Positions 55,158 to 64,000 of a stretch of 64,000 nucleotides of DNA are shown here, piece by piece. Made by a program: the position numbers and the translations under genes. The stretch comes from Rhizobium sp. NFR07 (GTDB lineage: Bacteria; Pseudomonadota; Alphaproteobacteria; Rhizobiales; Rhizobiaceae), in NCBI RefSeq assembly GCF_900111905.1, contig NZ_FOKM01000013.1, positions 150,724-214,723 on the forward strand, read 5' to 3'. Each line of letters begins with the position of its first letter. Positions within the stretch are counted from its first letter, which is position 1. Below the pieces are notes generated by a model that saw only the letters and a program-made list of their open reading frames with translations, was not told where the DNA came from and did no database searches.

Positions 55158-57335
55158 ATGGCACGCAAGGATATCGCCGGTCTGCAGGTGGACGAACAGC
55201 TTCACCGCTTCCTGGTGGATGAGGCTCTGCCGGGCACGGGGGTCGACCCGGAGCATTTTTTCGAGACATTCTCGGCGATCGTTCATGATCTTGCGCCGAA
55301 GAACCGTCAGCTCCTGGCCAAGCGCGATGCGTTTCAGGTGAAGCTCGACAACTGGTACCGGGCGAATGGTGCGCCCAGCGATCTTGCCGTCTACGAAGAG
55401 TTCCTGCGCGAGATCGGCTATCTTCTGCCGGAAGGCCCTGATTTCCAGGTCTCGACCGAAAACGTCGATCCGGAAATTGCCGCGATTGCCGGGCCGCAGC
55501 TTGTCGTGCCGGTGATGAATGCCCGCTACGCGCTGAATGCCGCCAATGCCCGCTGGGGTTCGCTTTACGACGCTCTCTACGGCACCGATGCAGTTCCCGA
55601 ATCCGACGGCGCGGAAAAGGGTAAGGGTTATAATCCGGTTCGCGGTGCCAAGGTCATTGCCTGGGTACGCGATTTCCTCGACCACTCTGCGCCGCTCTCC
55701 GGCGCCAGCTGGAAGGAAGCGGCATCCTTCAAGGTGGAGCAGGCCGCCCTGTTCGTGACGCTGACAAATGGGCAGGTGACCGGCCTCAGCGATCCATCGC
55801 AATTTGCCGGCTATCTAGGGGATGCGGCCGCGCCGACACAGATCCTGCTCAAGAAGAACAACCTGCATGTCGAGATCCTCGTCGATGCGACGACCGCGAT
55901 CGGCAAGGACGATCCGGCTCATATATCCGATGTCTGGGTCGAATCGGCGATCACCACGATCATGGACTGCGAGGATTCCGTCGCGGCGGTCGATGCCGAG
56001 GACAAGGTCGTCATCTATCGCAACTGGCTCGGCCTGATGAAGGGCGACCTGACGGAGGAAGTCTCCAAGGGGGCTAAGACCTTCACGCGAAAACTCAATC
56101 CGGATCTCGACTACACGGCGCCGGACGGATCGACTTTCGAGCTGAAATGCCGCTCGCTGATGCTGGTCCGCAATGTCGGCCACCTGATGACCAACCCCGC
56201 GATCCTCGACCGCGACGGCAATGAGGTTCCGGAAGGCATCATGGATGCAATGGTCACCGCGCTGATCGCCATCCACGATATTGGCCGATCGGGTGGGCCA
56301 GCCGGTCGCAGGAAGAATTCCAGGCTCGGCTCGATGTATGTCGTGAAGCCGAAGATGCACGGGCCGGAGGAAGTCGCTTTCGCCGCCGAGATCTTTTCCC
56401 GTGTCGAACAGGCGCTCGGCCTGCCAAGCAACGCCATGAAGATGGGCATCATGGACGAGGAGCGTCGCACGACGGTCAATCTCAAGGAAGCCATCCGCGC
56501 GGCGAAAGACCGTGTCGTCTTCATCAATACCGGTTTCCTCGATCGCACCGGTGACGAGATCCATACTTCGATGGAAGCCGGCCCGATGATCCGCAAGGGC
56601 GACATGAAGCAGGCTTCATGGATCGCGGCCTATGAGAACTGGAATGTCGATATCGGTCTGGAATGCGGTCTGTCCGGCCATGCGCAGATCGGCAAGGGCA
56701 TGTGGGCCATGCCGGACCTGATGGCGGCGATGCTGGAGCAGAAGATCGGCCACCCGAAGGCGGGTGCCAATACCGCCTGGGTTCCGTCGCCGACGGCCGC
56801 GACCCTGCACGCAACCCATTATCACAAGGTAGATGTGGCGGCGGTTCAGAAGACCCTGAAAAGCCGCGCCCGCGCCAAGCTTTCGGATATCCTGTCTGTG
56901 CCGGTCGCGCCGCGTCCCAACTGGACGCCGGAGGAAATCCAGCGCGAGCTAGACAACAATGCCCAAGGGATCCTCGGTTATGTCGTGCGCTGGATCGACC
57001 AGGGCGTCGGTTGCTCGAAGGTACCGGACATCAACAATGTCGGGTTGATGGAAGACCGCGCGACGCTGCGCATCTCGGCCCAGCACATGGCCAACTGGCT
57101 CCACCACAAGGTCGTCACCGAGGACCAGATCGTCGAGACGATGAAGCGAATGGCAAAGGTCGTCGATGGCCAGAATGCCGGCGACCCGCTCTATACGCCG
57201 ATGGCCGCCGATTTCGACGGCTCTATCGCCTTCCGGGCGGCGCTCGATCTGGTGCTCAAGGGACGCGAACAGCCGAACGGCTATACCGAGCCTGTCCTGC
57301 ACCGCCGCCGGCTGGAATTGAAGAAGGCCGGCTAA
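55158..57335 (+). CDS. glcB: Malate synthase G
   Basis: GlcB joins glyoxylate and acetyl-CoA to malate in the glyoxylate bypass. The 725-residue length is that of the G isoform, with its inserted domain. The TIM-barrel parts TTIMDCEDSVAAVDAEDK and MDEERRTTVNLKEAI are visible, as are LNTGFLDRTGDEIHTSM-like (FINTGFLDRTGDEIHTSM) and SPTAATLHATHYHKVDV. ATG 55158 has GAGGAGG upstream; the frame opens at 55143. No isocitrate lyase is nearby. A strong bidirectional terminator follows. Confidence 0.97.
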   Translation: MARKDIAGLQVDEQLHRFLVDEALPGTGVDPEHFFETFSAIVHDLAPKNRQLLAKRDAFQVKLDNWYRANGAPSDLAVYEEFLREIGYLLPEGPDFQVSTENVDPEIAAIAGPQLVVPVMNARYALNAANARWGSLYDALYGTDAVPESDGAEKGKGYNPVRGAKVIAWVRDFLDHSAPLSGASWKEAASFKVEQAALFVTLTNGQVTGLSDPSQFAGYLGDAAAPTQILLKKNNLHVEILVDATTAIGKDDPAHISDVWVESAITTIMDCEDSVAAVDAEDKVVIYRNWLGLMKGDLTEEVSKGAKTFTRKLNPDLDYTAPDGSTFELKCRSLMLVRNVGHLMTNPAILDRDGNEVPEGIMDAMVTALIAIHDIGRSGGPAGRRKNSRLGSMYVVKPKMHGPEEVAFAAEIFSRVEQALGLPSNAMKMGIMDEERRTTVNLKEAIRAAKDRVVFINTGFLDRTGDEIHTSMEAGPMIRKGDMKQASWIAAYENWNVDIGLECGLSGHAQIGKGMWAMPDLMAAMLEQKIGHPKAGANTAWVPSPTAATLHATHYHKVDVAAVQKTLKSRARAKLSDILSVPVAPRPNWTPEEIQRELDNNAQGILGYVVRWIDQGVGCSKVPDINNVGLMEDRATLRISAQHMANWLHHKVVTEDQIVETMKRMAKVVDGQNAGDPLYTPMAADFDGSIAFRAALDLVLKGREQPNGYTEPVLHRRRLELKKAG

Positions 57336-57354
57336 CCTTATTCGTCCGCCAATC

Positions 57355-57389
57355 AAAAGGCCGCCGAAGGAGATCTTCGGCGGCCTTTT
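57355..57389. terminator. Bidirectional Rho-independent terminator between glcB and the L,D-transpeptidase gene
   Basis: AAAAGGCCGCCGAAG (57355-57369) pairs with CTTCGGCGGCCTTTT (57375-57389), a perfect 15-bp arm with a 5-base loop and T4 or A4 at the ends; it can serve both converging genes. Confidence 0.88.
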
Positions 57390-57410
57390 GATTGCTCCGG
57401 TCGTCCGGTC

Positions 57411-58082
57411 TTACTGGATGACGACAACCTTGGTGTTGCGGCCGGGACGGACGCGGCTGTAGAGGTCGATCACATCCTGGTTCATCAGGCGGATGCAGCC
57501 CGAAGAGGCCGCAGTTCCGATCGACGCCCATTCCGGCGTGCCGTGCAGACGGAACAGCGTATCCTGGCCCTTTTCGTTGAACAGATACATGGCGCGTGCA
57601 CCGAGCGGGTTGTTCAAACCCGGGCCCATGCCGTCTTCGACATAGCGGGCGATTTCCGGCCGGCGCGCAGCCATTTCCTTCGGCGGATGCCAGTTCGGCC
57701 ATTCCTGCTTCCAGGCGACATAGGCAGTGCCCGACCATGCAAAGCCAGCCTTGCCCACGCCGATGCCGTAACGCATCGCGCGACCGCCCGGCATGATGTA
57801 GTAAAGGTGACGCTCACGGGTATTGACGATGACGGTTCCCGGCTTTTCAGCAGTGTCGTAATTGACGATCTGACGCACGAACTCCGACTTGACCCGGTTG
57901 ATCGGGATCGCCGGCAGGGTGTAACCTGCATCCGTCACCGAACCGTAGGAATCGGTGAAGATCTGCGCCGTCTCGATGCGGGCGGGGGCACCGGACTGGG
58001 CGGTTTCGGACGTGGTCGAGCAGCCGGCCAGGGCAGCGGTTGCCAGCAGGCCGAGTGCGATCATGCTGTTGCGGAAGCGCAT
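57411..58082 (-). CDS. L,D-transpeptidase (YkuD domain) lipoprotein
   Basis: A lipobox (TAALAGC) puts the acylated Cys at residue 21. The YkuD domain spans about residues 80-223: VIVNTRERHLYYI, then the catalytic HGTPEWASIGTAASSGCIRL with Cys196 nucleophile and its His at about 179. Such enzymes make 3-3 peptidoglycan crosslinks or attach lipoproteins, important in rhizobia, whose wall is rich in 3-3 links. The gene is convergent with glcB and divergent from mmcB. Confidence 0.94.
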   Translation of the reverse strand: MRFRNSMIALGLLATAALAGCSTTSETAQSGAPARIETAQIFTDSYGSVTDAGYTLPAIPINRVKSEFVRQIVNYDTAEKPGTVIVNTRERHLYYIMPGGRAMRYGIGVGKAGFAWSGTAYVAWKQEWPNWHPPKEMAARRPEIARYVEDGMGPGLNNPLGARAMYLFNEKGQDTLFRLHGTPEWASIGTAASSGCIRLMNQDVIDLYSRVRPGRNTKVVVIQ

Positions 58083-58254
58083 GGATGTCTCTTGATGAAC
58101 GAATCGATTGAAATGGGCGTCTTCCGCCCGTCGAAATGGTTATTTTCCATTCGATTATTCTTGGCAAGCCGCCTTGATGCACTGCGGGAAGTCGAAGGAT
58201 GAATTGGGAAAAGCCATTGCCTTTTTGCAACATATGCGGCGGCAGGGAGTGGAA

Positions 58255-58743
58255 ATGACGATACTGAGTGTTGTGAACGATAATCCGCTAATAGACGGCC
58301 GTCAGTCGGCCCGCGCCATGATGGTGCGCAAGGGTGCACAGATCCTGCTTCATGACATGCGGCATGCCGTTGTCCCGGAACTCGTGCTGCGAAGTGGGCG
58401 GCGCGCCGACCTCGTGACGATTTCGGACAAGGGGGAGATCTGGATCGTCGAGATAAAAACCTCGATCGAGGATTTCCGCGTCGATCGCAAATGGCCCGAA
58501 TATCGTGCCTTTTGCGATCGCCTCATCTTCGCGACACACAAGGACGTCCCGCTGGATATTTTCCCGGAAGACTGCGGTCTGCTACTGTCTGACGGTTATG
58601 GCGCGCATCTGTTGCGTGAAGCGCCCCTGCACAAGCTGGCACCCGCCAGCCGCAAGACGCTCATGCTGGATTTCGCGCGCGCGGCCGCCCATCGCCTGAT
58701 GATGGCGGAATGGTCGACCGGCCGGAACTTCGACGACGTCTAG
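58255..58743 (+). CDS. mmcB: MmcB-family DNA repair protein (PD-(D/E)xK fold)
   Basis: The 162-residue protein matches the MmcB/DUF2040 family found in alphaproteobacteria: SGRRADLVTISDKGEIWIVE and IKTSIEDFRVDRKWPEY contain the Asp, Glu-x-Lys order of a PD-(D/E)xK nuclease. In Caulobacter, MmcB is DNA-damage induced and takes part in ImuABC-type mutagenic repair. The frame is open from 58108, but GGGAG five bases before ATG 58255 marks the start. It ends three bases from the actR stop on the other strand. Confidence 0.88.
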   Translation: MTILSVVNDNPLIDGRQSARAMMVRKGAQILLHDMRHAVVPELVLRSGRRADLVTISDKGEIWIVEIKTSIEDFRVDRKWPEYRAFCDRLIFATHKDVPLDIFPEDCGLLLSDGYGAHLLREAPLHKLAPASRKTLMLDFARAAAHRLMMAEWSTGRNFDDV

Positions 58744-58746
58744 AGC

Positions 58747-59322
58747 TTACTTCGGCGCCCGCTTGGCCAGGATCCGCTGCAAGGTGCGACGATGCATGTT
58801 GAGCCGCCGCGCGGTTTCCGAAACATTGCGCTCGCACATTTCATAGACGCGCTGGATATGCTCCCATCGCACGCGATCCGCCGACATCGGGTTTTCCGGC
58901 AGATCCGCCTTTTCGCCGGCCCTCTGGGTCAGTGCGTTGAAAACGTCGTCGGCATCGGCGGGCTTGGACAGGTAATCCACGGCCCCGAGCTTTACCGCGG
59001 TGACCGCCGTCGCGATATTTCCGTAACCTGTCAGCACGATAACGCGCGTATCCGTGCGGCTTTCCCGGATTGCCTCGATCACGTCCAGCCCGTTGCCATC
59101 ACCGAGACGCAGGTCGAGAACGGCATATTTCGGCGCTTTCTGCCGGGCCTTGATGATGCCTTCGGCCACGGTCTCGGCGATCTCAACCACGAAGCCGCGC
59201 ATTTCCATGGCTCTTGCCAGCCTGCGCAGGAAGGGGCCGTCGTCGTCGACGATCAGCAGCGAAGGGTCTGGACCGATGAAATCCTCGGTCGGTTGGCTGG
59301 ACTGCGGCAATGTTGTTTCCAT
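58747..59322 (-). CDS. actR: Redox response regulator ActR/RegA
   Basis: ActR with ActS is the RegBA/PrrBA-type pair that adjusts respiration, CO2 fixation and acid tolerance in rhizobia. The receiver carries SLLIVDDDGPFLRRL, phospho-Asp near residue 70 in YAVLDLRLGDGNG, and a Lys in YLSKPADADD. A Pro linker precedes a Fis-type HTH: RNVSETARRLNMHRRTLQR. The frame opens at 59373; GGAG seven bases before ATG 59322 fixes a 191-residue protein. Its sensor gene lies 63 bases upstream. Confidence 0.95.
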   Translation of the reverse strand: METTLPQSSQPTEDFIGPDPSLLIVDDDGPFLRRLARAMEMRGFVVEIAETVAEGIIKARQKAPKYAVLDLRLGDGNGLDVIEAIRESRTDTRVIVLTGYGNIATAVTAVKLGAVDYLSKPADADDVFNALTQRAGEKADLPENPMSADRVRWEHIQRVYEMCERNVSETARRLNMHRRTLQRILAKRAPK

Positions 59323-59385
59323 CTGTCTTCTCCGGGGTCGAAGGACCCGCATAGCATTATCGAACAGCTCCAAACCGGAGCCAAA

Positions 59386-60705
59386 TCAAATTGGCCGATC
59401 CATGATCGACCTCGGCCACTCGATTCGAATGCGAGCGCCGGGTTCGCCGTTCTCGCGATTGCCGAAACGAATGGCGGCACCCGAGCGCTCGAGCAGCGTC
59501 TTGGCGATAAACAGGCCAAGACCCAGCCCACCGGCCCGCTCCTGGTCCTCGCGCGTGCGCGCCGTCATATAGGGCTCGCCGATCCTGGACAGGATATCGG
59601 GCGCATAACCCGGACCGTCGTCCTCGATCGCGATCGTAACCCGCTGGGCATCGAATTCTACCGAAATGGTCACCCGGCTCTTTGCATAATCGACCGCGTT
59701 CTCGATCAGGTTGCCGAGGCCATAGAGAATGCCGGCATTTCTGTTGCCCACCGGTTCCTGGCCGCCATCGTTTTTCTCGATGAGCCTGATATCGATGCCG
59801 AATTGCCGATGGGGTGCGATCACTTCCTCCATCATCGAGGAAAGCGGAAGGCGGCGCAGGTGCTCGTCGCCCTCGGCGGACATGGATGTCAGTCGGCGCA
59901 GGATGTCGCGGCAGCGTTCGCTCTGGCTGCGCAGCAGCTGGACGTCTTCCCTGAAGCGCTCGTCTCCGGCGAGCTCCCGCTCCATCTCCTTTGCCACCAC
60001 GCTGATCGTCGCAAGCGGCGTGCCGAGCTCATGGGCGGCGGCCGCGGCAAGACCGTCGAGCTGCGAGAGATGTTTTTCCCTTTCGAGCACGAGCTCGGTG
60101 GCGGCCAGCGCATCGGCAAGCTGGCTCGCCTCATGGGACACCCGGTAAACATAGAAAGCGGCAAAGGCCATCATCGATGCGATCGCGCACCATATACCGA
60201 GCTGCAGCACCGGCTGGATGCGCAGGTGTTCTCCCGCATACCAGGGCACGTCATAGGGCGAGAAGGGAAGCACGGTCGTGCAGATGAGCGCAAGTGCGAT
60301 CAGGAAGAGCGAGTGGCGTAGAGGCTGCGATGCAAACGCGATGATCACCGGAACACAGATCAGTGGTGCGAACGGATTGCCGAGCCCGCCGGTGATGAAA
60401 AGCAGCGCCGCCATCTGAAGAAGGTCGAAGGAGAGCAGCGCCAGCGCCGATTTCGGTCCCAGCCGATGGGTAGCGGGAAACCATGCGGACAGGATGAGGT
60501 TGGCGATAGCAAGCGCTCCGATCAGGATCGCGGCCTCGGCGATCGGTATCGGGAAACCGAAGATTGCCCACACGGAAAGCACCGTCACCGTCTGGCCGGC
60601 AACCGCCAGCCAGCGCAACCAGACCAGCGTCTGCAGTCTTATGCGGCGGCTGGAATGACCGAATTGTACTTCCCGGATCGAAGATGCTTCTTCGGCATGG
60701 GCCAT
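59386..60705 (-). CDS. actS: Redox sensor histidine kinase ActS/RegB
   Basis: Six membrane helices (about residues 27-185) include GGLGNPFAPL, the ubiquinone-binding heptapeptide region of RegB. The H-box is AAAAAHELGTPLATI with His225, and Cys265 (SQSERCRDILRRL) lies 40 residues on, both equal to the numbering of Rhodobacter RegB, where this Cys is the redox switch. N and G boxes follow (NLIENAVDYA, DDGPGYAPD, GGLGLGLFIAKT). The frame is open from TTG 60720, but ATG 60705 gives this numbering. SD is weak. It precedes actR. Confidence 0.95.
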   Translation of the reverse strand: MAHAEEASSIREVQFGHSSRRIRLQTLVWLRWLAVAGQTVTVLSVWAIFGFPIPIAEAAILIGALAIANLILSAWFPATHRLGPKSALALLSFDLLQMAALLFITGGLGNPFAPLICVPVIIAFASQPLRHSLFLIALALICTTVLPFSPYDVPWYAGEHLRIQPVLQLGIWCAIASMMAFAAFYVYRVSHEASQLADALAATELVLEREKHLSQLDGLAAAAAHELGTPLATISVVAKEMERELAGDERFREDVQLLRSQSERCRDILRRLTSMSAEGDEHLRRLPLSSMMEEVIAPHRQFGIDIRLIEKNDGGQEPVGNRNAGILYGLGNLIENAVDYAKSRVTISVEFDAQRVTIAIEDDGPGYAPDILSRIGEPYMTARTREDQERAGGLGLGLFIAKTLLERSGAAIRFGNRENGEPGARIRIEWPRSIMDRPI

Positions 60706-60774
60706 GGGCTTTGCTTTCAATTTTTGTCCAAAACCTCATAAACCATGAGGAGCAATGGAAGACGTGGCATTCTG

Positions 60775-63276
60775 TCACGTTCCGCGCGGTTTTGCGCGGT
60801 GCGTCGGCAATGCGTCGGCCGGATTTTCCGGCCAGGGATGTTTCGGATAACGCCCGCGCATCTCGGCGCGGACATCCTTCCACGAGCCGGACCAGAAGCC
60901 GGGCAGGTCGCGTGTCGTCTGGATCGGCCGATGCGCCGGCGAGGTCAGCTCCAGAAGAAGCGGCAGCCTGCCGCCGGCGATCGAAGGATGGGTCTTCAGA
61001 CCGAAGAGTTCCTGCACCCGGATCGTCAGCATCGGCTCCTCGCCGTCATATTGAATGGGGTGACGCTGGCCCGTCGGCGCATCGAAATGCGTCGGCGCAA
61101 GCCGGTTCAGATCCAGCAGCAATTCGTAGGGCACCAGCGACCGCAATCCATCCGACAGGCTGCCGGACGAGATCTGGTCAAGACCCTGGGCCTGCCCCTG
61201 GAACGGTATGAACCAATCGTCGAGGCGCTCGAGCAATGCCTCGTCGCTCACATCCGGCCATGGGGCACCGATGGACCGGTGGAGAAAGCCCAATCGTTCC
61301 TTGAGCTGCAGCGTTTCCTTCGAGAAGGGCAGGCTCTGCAGCCCGAATTGCCTCACGCCGCCGGCAAGCGCTCGGGCCGCCTTTTCGCCGGTCGGCCTTG
61401 GCAAGGGATTTTCGGCAAGAATGATCGCGCCGAGCCGCGTTACCTGGCGAGCGCGCACCTGGCGGCTCGCCGGATCGAAAACGCATTCCTCCGCGGTCTG
61501 GATCGCGCCGCGAAGTTCCGCCTCGACATCGGCCCGGTCCACCTCGGCGGCTGCGAGAATGCGTGCCCGTGCCGCCCGTCCGGTCAGATCCGCGATTACC
61601 AGCATCGAGGCTGCGGACAGTCTTTCGGTCTCCGGCAATTCGGCGCCGCGTCCATTGGCCATGACGAAACGCCCGCGCCCGCCCCGCTGCAGCGCAATCC
61701 TGTCGGGATAGGCATGCATGAGAAGCCGCCCTGCAGATGCGCTTTCATGCGTGTCTCTTCTATTGGGCAATCCCGCCGCGATCCTGTCCGCCAGGCGTCG
61801 GCTGGATTGGGCTCTTTCACTACGATCCGTGCGAAAGCGCCGCAGCCGGTCGTCGAGATCGATATCGTTTCCGCCGAGACCCTGTTCGGTAAGCAATATG
61901 GCAAGCTGGCTTGCCGCGCGGCCATGTCCAATCTCGTCTGCCTGGATCACCATGGCCGCAAGCCTCGGCGGAAGCGCCAGCTCGCGCATCAGCCGACCCT
62001 GCGCCGTCAGACTGCCGCCGGCGTCGAGCGCGCCGAGCTGCCTAAGCAGGTCTCTTGCTTCGGTAAAGGCGGGGCCGGGCGGCTGGTCGAGAAAGGCAAG
62101 CGTGCCGGGATCGGTGACGCCCCAATGGGCAAGGTCGAGTACGAGGCCGGAAAGATCGCTTGCGAGGATCTGCGGCGGCGTGAAAGCCGGAAGGGCGGCC
62201 GACTGTCCCGCATGCCACAGCCTGATCGCGATCCCCGGCGCGGTTCGCCCGGCGCGCCCCGCACGCTGATCGGCGGAGGCCTGGGAAGCGCGGACGGTCT
62301 CGAGCCGGGTGATGCCGGTGGCGGGCTCGAACACCGGCAGACGCTGCAAACCGCTGTCGATGACGATGCGGACCCCGTCTATGGTGATCGAGGTCTCGGC
62401 GATCGACGTCGCGAGAACGATCTTCCGCATGCCGGGCGGGCTGGGCTTGATTGCTCTGTCCTGCTCTTGCTGCGACAGGTTGCCGAACAGTGGCGCGATG
62501 ATCGTGTCGGGGCCGAAGCGCGTCGCAAGGCGCTCCGCGGTTCTCTGGATTTCCGCCTGTCCGGGCAGGAAGGCCAGAATGGAGCCTTCCTCGGTCCGGT
62601 AGGCGTCATCGATGGCGCGCGTCATCACATCCTCTATGCGCTCCTGCGTGTTCCGCTCGCGGTAACGGATCTCGACAGGGAAGCTGCGCCCTTCGCTCTT
62701 GATGACGGGTGGCTGGTCGAGGAGCCTGGCGATGCGATCCGTATCCAGAGTGGCCGACATGACGAGGATGCGCAGATCCTCGCGCAGCGCCGACTGGGCG
62801 TCGAGGCCAAGTGCCAGGCCGAAGTCGGCATCGAGAGAACGCTCGTGGAACTCGTCGAAGATCACCACGGAGACTCCGGAAAGCTCGGGATCCTCCAGGA
62901 TCATGCGCGAGAAGACGCCTTCGGTGACGACCTCTATCCGGGTTGCCGCGGATACTTTGGTGTCGAGCCGCATGCGATAACCGACGGTCCGGCCCACGAC
63001 CTCGTCGAGCAATGTGGCCATGCGCGATGCGGCAGCGCGCGCCGCAAGCCGGCGAGGCTCGAGCAGGATGATCTTTCCCGTGCACCAATCCTCGTCGATC
63101 AATGCGAGCGGCACCATGGTCGTCTTGCCCGCGCCAGGCGGTGCGGACAGGACAGCCCGGTTGTTCCGCCGCAGCGCTGAGGCCAGCTCGTCGATCACCT
63201 CCATGATCGGAAGCGCCTGCGACTTCCCCGTCTTGCGCGCCGCGCTGGGGGCTGCGTCTCTGTCCGTCGATGCCAT
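60775..63276 (-). CDS. hrpB: ATP-dependent helicase HrpB
   Basis: HrpB is a DEAH-box helicase of 833 residues. Motif I is LSAPPGAGKTTMVPLA near residue 46, motif II is VVIFDEFHERSLDADF (DEFH), motif III SATLDTDRI, and motif VI QRAGRAGRTAPG. The C-terminal HrpB_C domain closes with LPGFWSGSWKDVRAEMRGRYPKHPWPE. Its biological role is uncertain; related HrpA acts on ribosomes and RNA. It is transcribed towards actS, with a gap of 69 bases, and diverges from the rRNA operon promoter. Confidence 0.95.
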   Translation of the reverse strand: MASTDRDAAPSAARKTGKSQALPIMEVIDELASALRRNNRAVLSAPPGAGKTTMVPLALIDEDWCTGKIILLEPRRLAARAAASRMATLLDEVVGRTVGYRMRLDTKVSAATRIEVVTEGVFSRMILEDPELSGVSVVIFDEFHERSLDADFGLALGLDAQSALREDLRILVMSATLDTDRIARLLDQPPVIKSEGRSFPVEIRYRERNTQERIEDVMTRAIDDAYRTEEGSILAFLPGQAEIQRTAERLATRFGPDTIIAPLFGNLSQQEQDRAIKPSPPGMRKIVLATSIAETSITIDGVRIVIDSGLQRLPVFEPATGITRLETVRASQASADQRAGRAGRTAPGIAIRLWHAGQSAALPAFTPPQILASDLSGLVLDLAHWGVTDPGTLAFLDQPPGPAFTEARDLLRQLGALDAGGSLTAQGRLMRELALPPRLAAMVIQADEIGHGRAASQLAILLTEQGLGGNDIDLDDRLRRFRTDRSERAQSSRRLADRIAAGLPNRRDTHESASAGRLLMHAYPDRIALQRGGRGRFVMANGRGAELPETERLSAASMLVIADLTGRAARARILAAAEVDRADVEAELRGAIQTAEECVFDPASRQVRARQVTRLGAIILAENPLPRPTGEKAARALAGGVRQFGLQSLPFSKETLQLKERLGFLHRSIGAPWPDVSDEALLERLDDWFIPFQGQAQGLDQISSGSLSDGLRSLVPYELLLDLNRLAPTHFDAPTGQRHPIQYDGEEPMLTIRVQELFGLKTHPSIAGGRLPLLLELTSPAHRPIQTTRDLPGFWSGSWKDVRAEMRGRYPKHPWPENPADALPTHRAKPRGT

Positions 63277-63490
63277 GTCCTGCCTTCAGCCGCCGGGGGC
63301 GATATGTACCGGCGTCCTATATATATATGAGAGGATCTTCCCTGCCTGCTCGAATGCCACAATCGGCCCCGTTCCTCCAGTGCCCGGCGCGATCGGAAGT
63401 TGCCGAAAATATAATCCTGCCCGCGAATTAGGCTGAAATCTTCGTCTTTCACGACCTGGAAGAAAAATGACATTTTTTTAAAGACGGCTG
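63277..63490. promoter_or_regulatory. Region between hrpB and the rRNA promoter
   Basis: No gene is visible. The stretch near 63318-63330 has a (TA)-rich tract (TATATATATATGAGAG) and an A/T-rich run ahead of the promoter, such as the T7A3 at 63474-63483, which could act as an UP-like element. The hrpB promoter must also lie here. Confidence 0.4.
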
Positions 63491-63519
63491 TTGACTCCGT
63501 CCGGCTCCCGGCCTTATAA
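63491..63519 (+). promoter_or_regulatory. Ribosomal RNA operon promoter
   Basis: TTGACT (63491-63496), a 17-base spacer and TTATAA (63514-63519) match the housekeeping sigma-70 promoter pattern. It drives the rRNA operon whose 16S gene starts about 360 bases downstream. The wording is close to other rhizobial rrn promoters. Confidence 0.8.
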
Positions 63520-63878
63520 GCCCACTCACTGAACGAGGGCGGCGGCGCTGCTAGCGACGAAGACTTTCGTTCTGAAGAAATCAAAGAGAAGTTGGCGCAT
63601 GCTGATGGGGCCGGGTTTCCGGTTTGGCTCTTGGGTTTTTGACGTTCGGCCTGATGTTTTGGGTTTTTCGTCTGTTTTTTGACAATTGAATATGGAAGAA
63701 AGAGAAACGTGGTCGGCGGGTTTTCGCGGACGAGGTCTAGGCCTTGTCTAGTTAGAAGACAAAATGACGGTCACGTTTTGAATGAGAACGATGGAAACGA
63801 GCGCTGCGAAGCGTTTGGTGTACATATAAAAATGTTCTCGTCGATTCAGAACATAGTGATCAGTCATGATTGAATTCT
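63520..63878 (+). other. rRNA operon leader with a boxA-like site
   Basis: This 359-base stretch is transcribed ahead of 16S and has no protein gene. TGTTTTTTGACAATTG (63673-63688) resembles the boxA antitermination site of rrn leaders (E. coli TGCTCTTTAACAATT, 12 of 15 positions). T-rich runs with repeated GGGTTTTT words lie at about 63630-63680. Open frames here on either strand are accidental. Confidence 0.55.
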
Positions 63879-64000
63879 CAACTTGAGAGTTTGATCCTGG
63901 CTCAGAACGAACGCTGGCGGCAGGCTTAACACATGCAAGTCGAGCGCCCCGCAAGGGGAGCGGCAGACGGGTGAGTAACACGTGGGAATCTACCCATCCC
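63879..64000 (+). rRNA. rrs: 16S ribosomal RNA, 5' part, cut by the window edge
   Basis: The universal 5' segment AGAGTTTGATCCTGGCTCAG begins at 63886, followed by AACGAACGCTGGCGGCAGGC and the alphaproteobacterial GAGCGCCCCGCAAGGGGAGC loop. Only about 122 bases are in the window. The 5' end is placed by aligning to the E. coli start, which lies about seven bases before AGAGTTTGATC. The hypervariable part visible suits Rhizobiaceae but does not fix a genus. Confidence 0.97.

Noticed and set aside
60745..63180. 811-codon plus-strand frame opposite hrpB
   Set aside because: Shadow frame; hrpB has all helicase motifs.
63679..63981. Small open frames on both strands over the rRNA leader and 16S start
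   Set aside because: They overlap the rRNA transcript and have no protein similarity.

Overview
The window is chromosomal DNA from an alphaproteobacterium of the Rhizobiaceae (Rhizobium/Agrobacterium/Neorhizobium/Ensifer type). The evidence is ChvG-ChvI with an adjoining HPr/EIIA-Man/HprK phosphotransfer set, ActS-ActR, a DivL-like kinase with Tyr in place of the H-box His, a TsaE-AmgK fusion, an AccD without zinc-ribbon cysteines, high GC content, and a 16S rRNA 5' end of rhizobial type at the right edge. The genus cannot be settled from the 122 bases of 16S present. Nearly all genes are core metabolic or cell-cycle genes. I see no phage, insertion sequence, CRISPR array or tRNA gene.

The layout suggests an origin-proximal region. 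The intergenic gap between hemE and a PPDK/PEP-synthase regulator gene (about 1166-1566) holds an AT-rich tract, at least five DnaA-box-like 9-mers and three GANTC sites, so it is a strong oriC candidate. Three good parS-like palindromes (3010, 11931, 22802) and one weaker copy (42405) lie on the right-hand side of it.

Region by region: 1-1165, haem genes hemJ-hemE. 1567-5164, regulator, maf, aroE, coaE and dnaQ, the last four overlapping. 5310-9269, secB and fxsA, then a translationally coupled group TimA/Tim44-like, mltA, Smr and an XRE regulator. 9414-15471, gyrB, nitroreductase, phaZ, DUF2852 and a YgjP-like metallopeptidase. 15492-21888, a SleB-like lipoprotein, then trpF-trpB-trpA-accD-folC. 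21889-22822, a 934-base gap holding a MITE-like 180-bp palindromic element and a heavily self-complementary stretch that may be an undescribed structured RNA. 22823-40431, one long minus-strand series: chvI, chvG, hprK, manX, ptsH, ahcY, divL, tsaE-amgK, murU, addB, addA and trxA. 40782-43569, pckA, arfB and alkB. 43586-48255, coaA and the hisB-DUF2628-hisH-hisA-hisF-hisE group. 48482-50392, hslVU. 50597-57335, a DUF1402 protein, a cytochrome P450, a stand-alone HyuA-like protein and malate synthase G. 57411-63276, an L,D-transpeptidase, mmcB, actR-actS and hrpB. 63277-64000, promoter and leader of an rRNA operon and the first bases of 16S rRNA.

Functionally, the window joins replication and segregation (oriC, parS, dnaQ, gyrB, DivL), envelope sensing and recycling (ChvGI, PTS-Ntr, AmgK-MurU, MltA, SleB, L,D-transpeptidase), redox control (ActSR), DNA repair (AddAB, AlkB, MmcB) and amino-acid synthesis. 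Start codons were moved from the longest open frame to the codon best supported by a ribosome-binding site and family length wherever the two disagreed; each case is stated.
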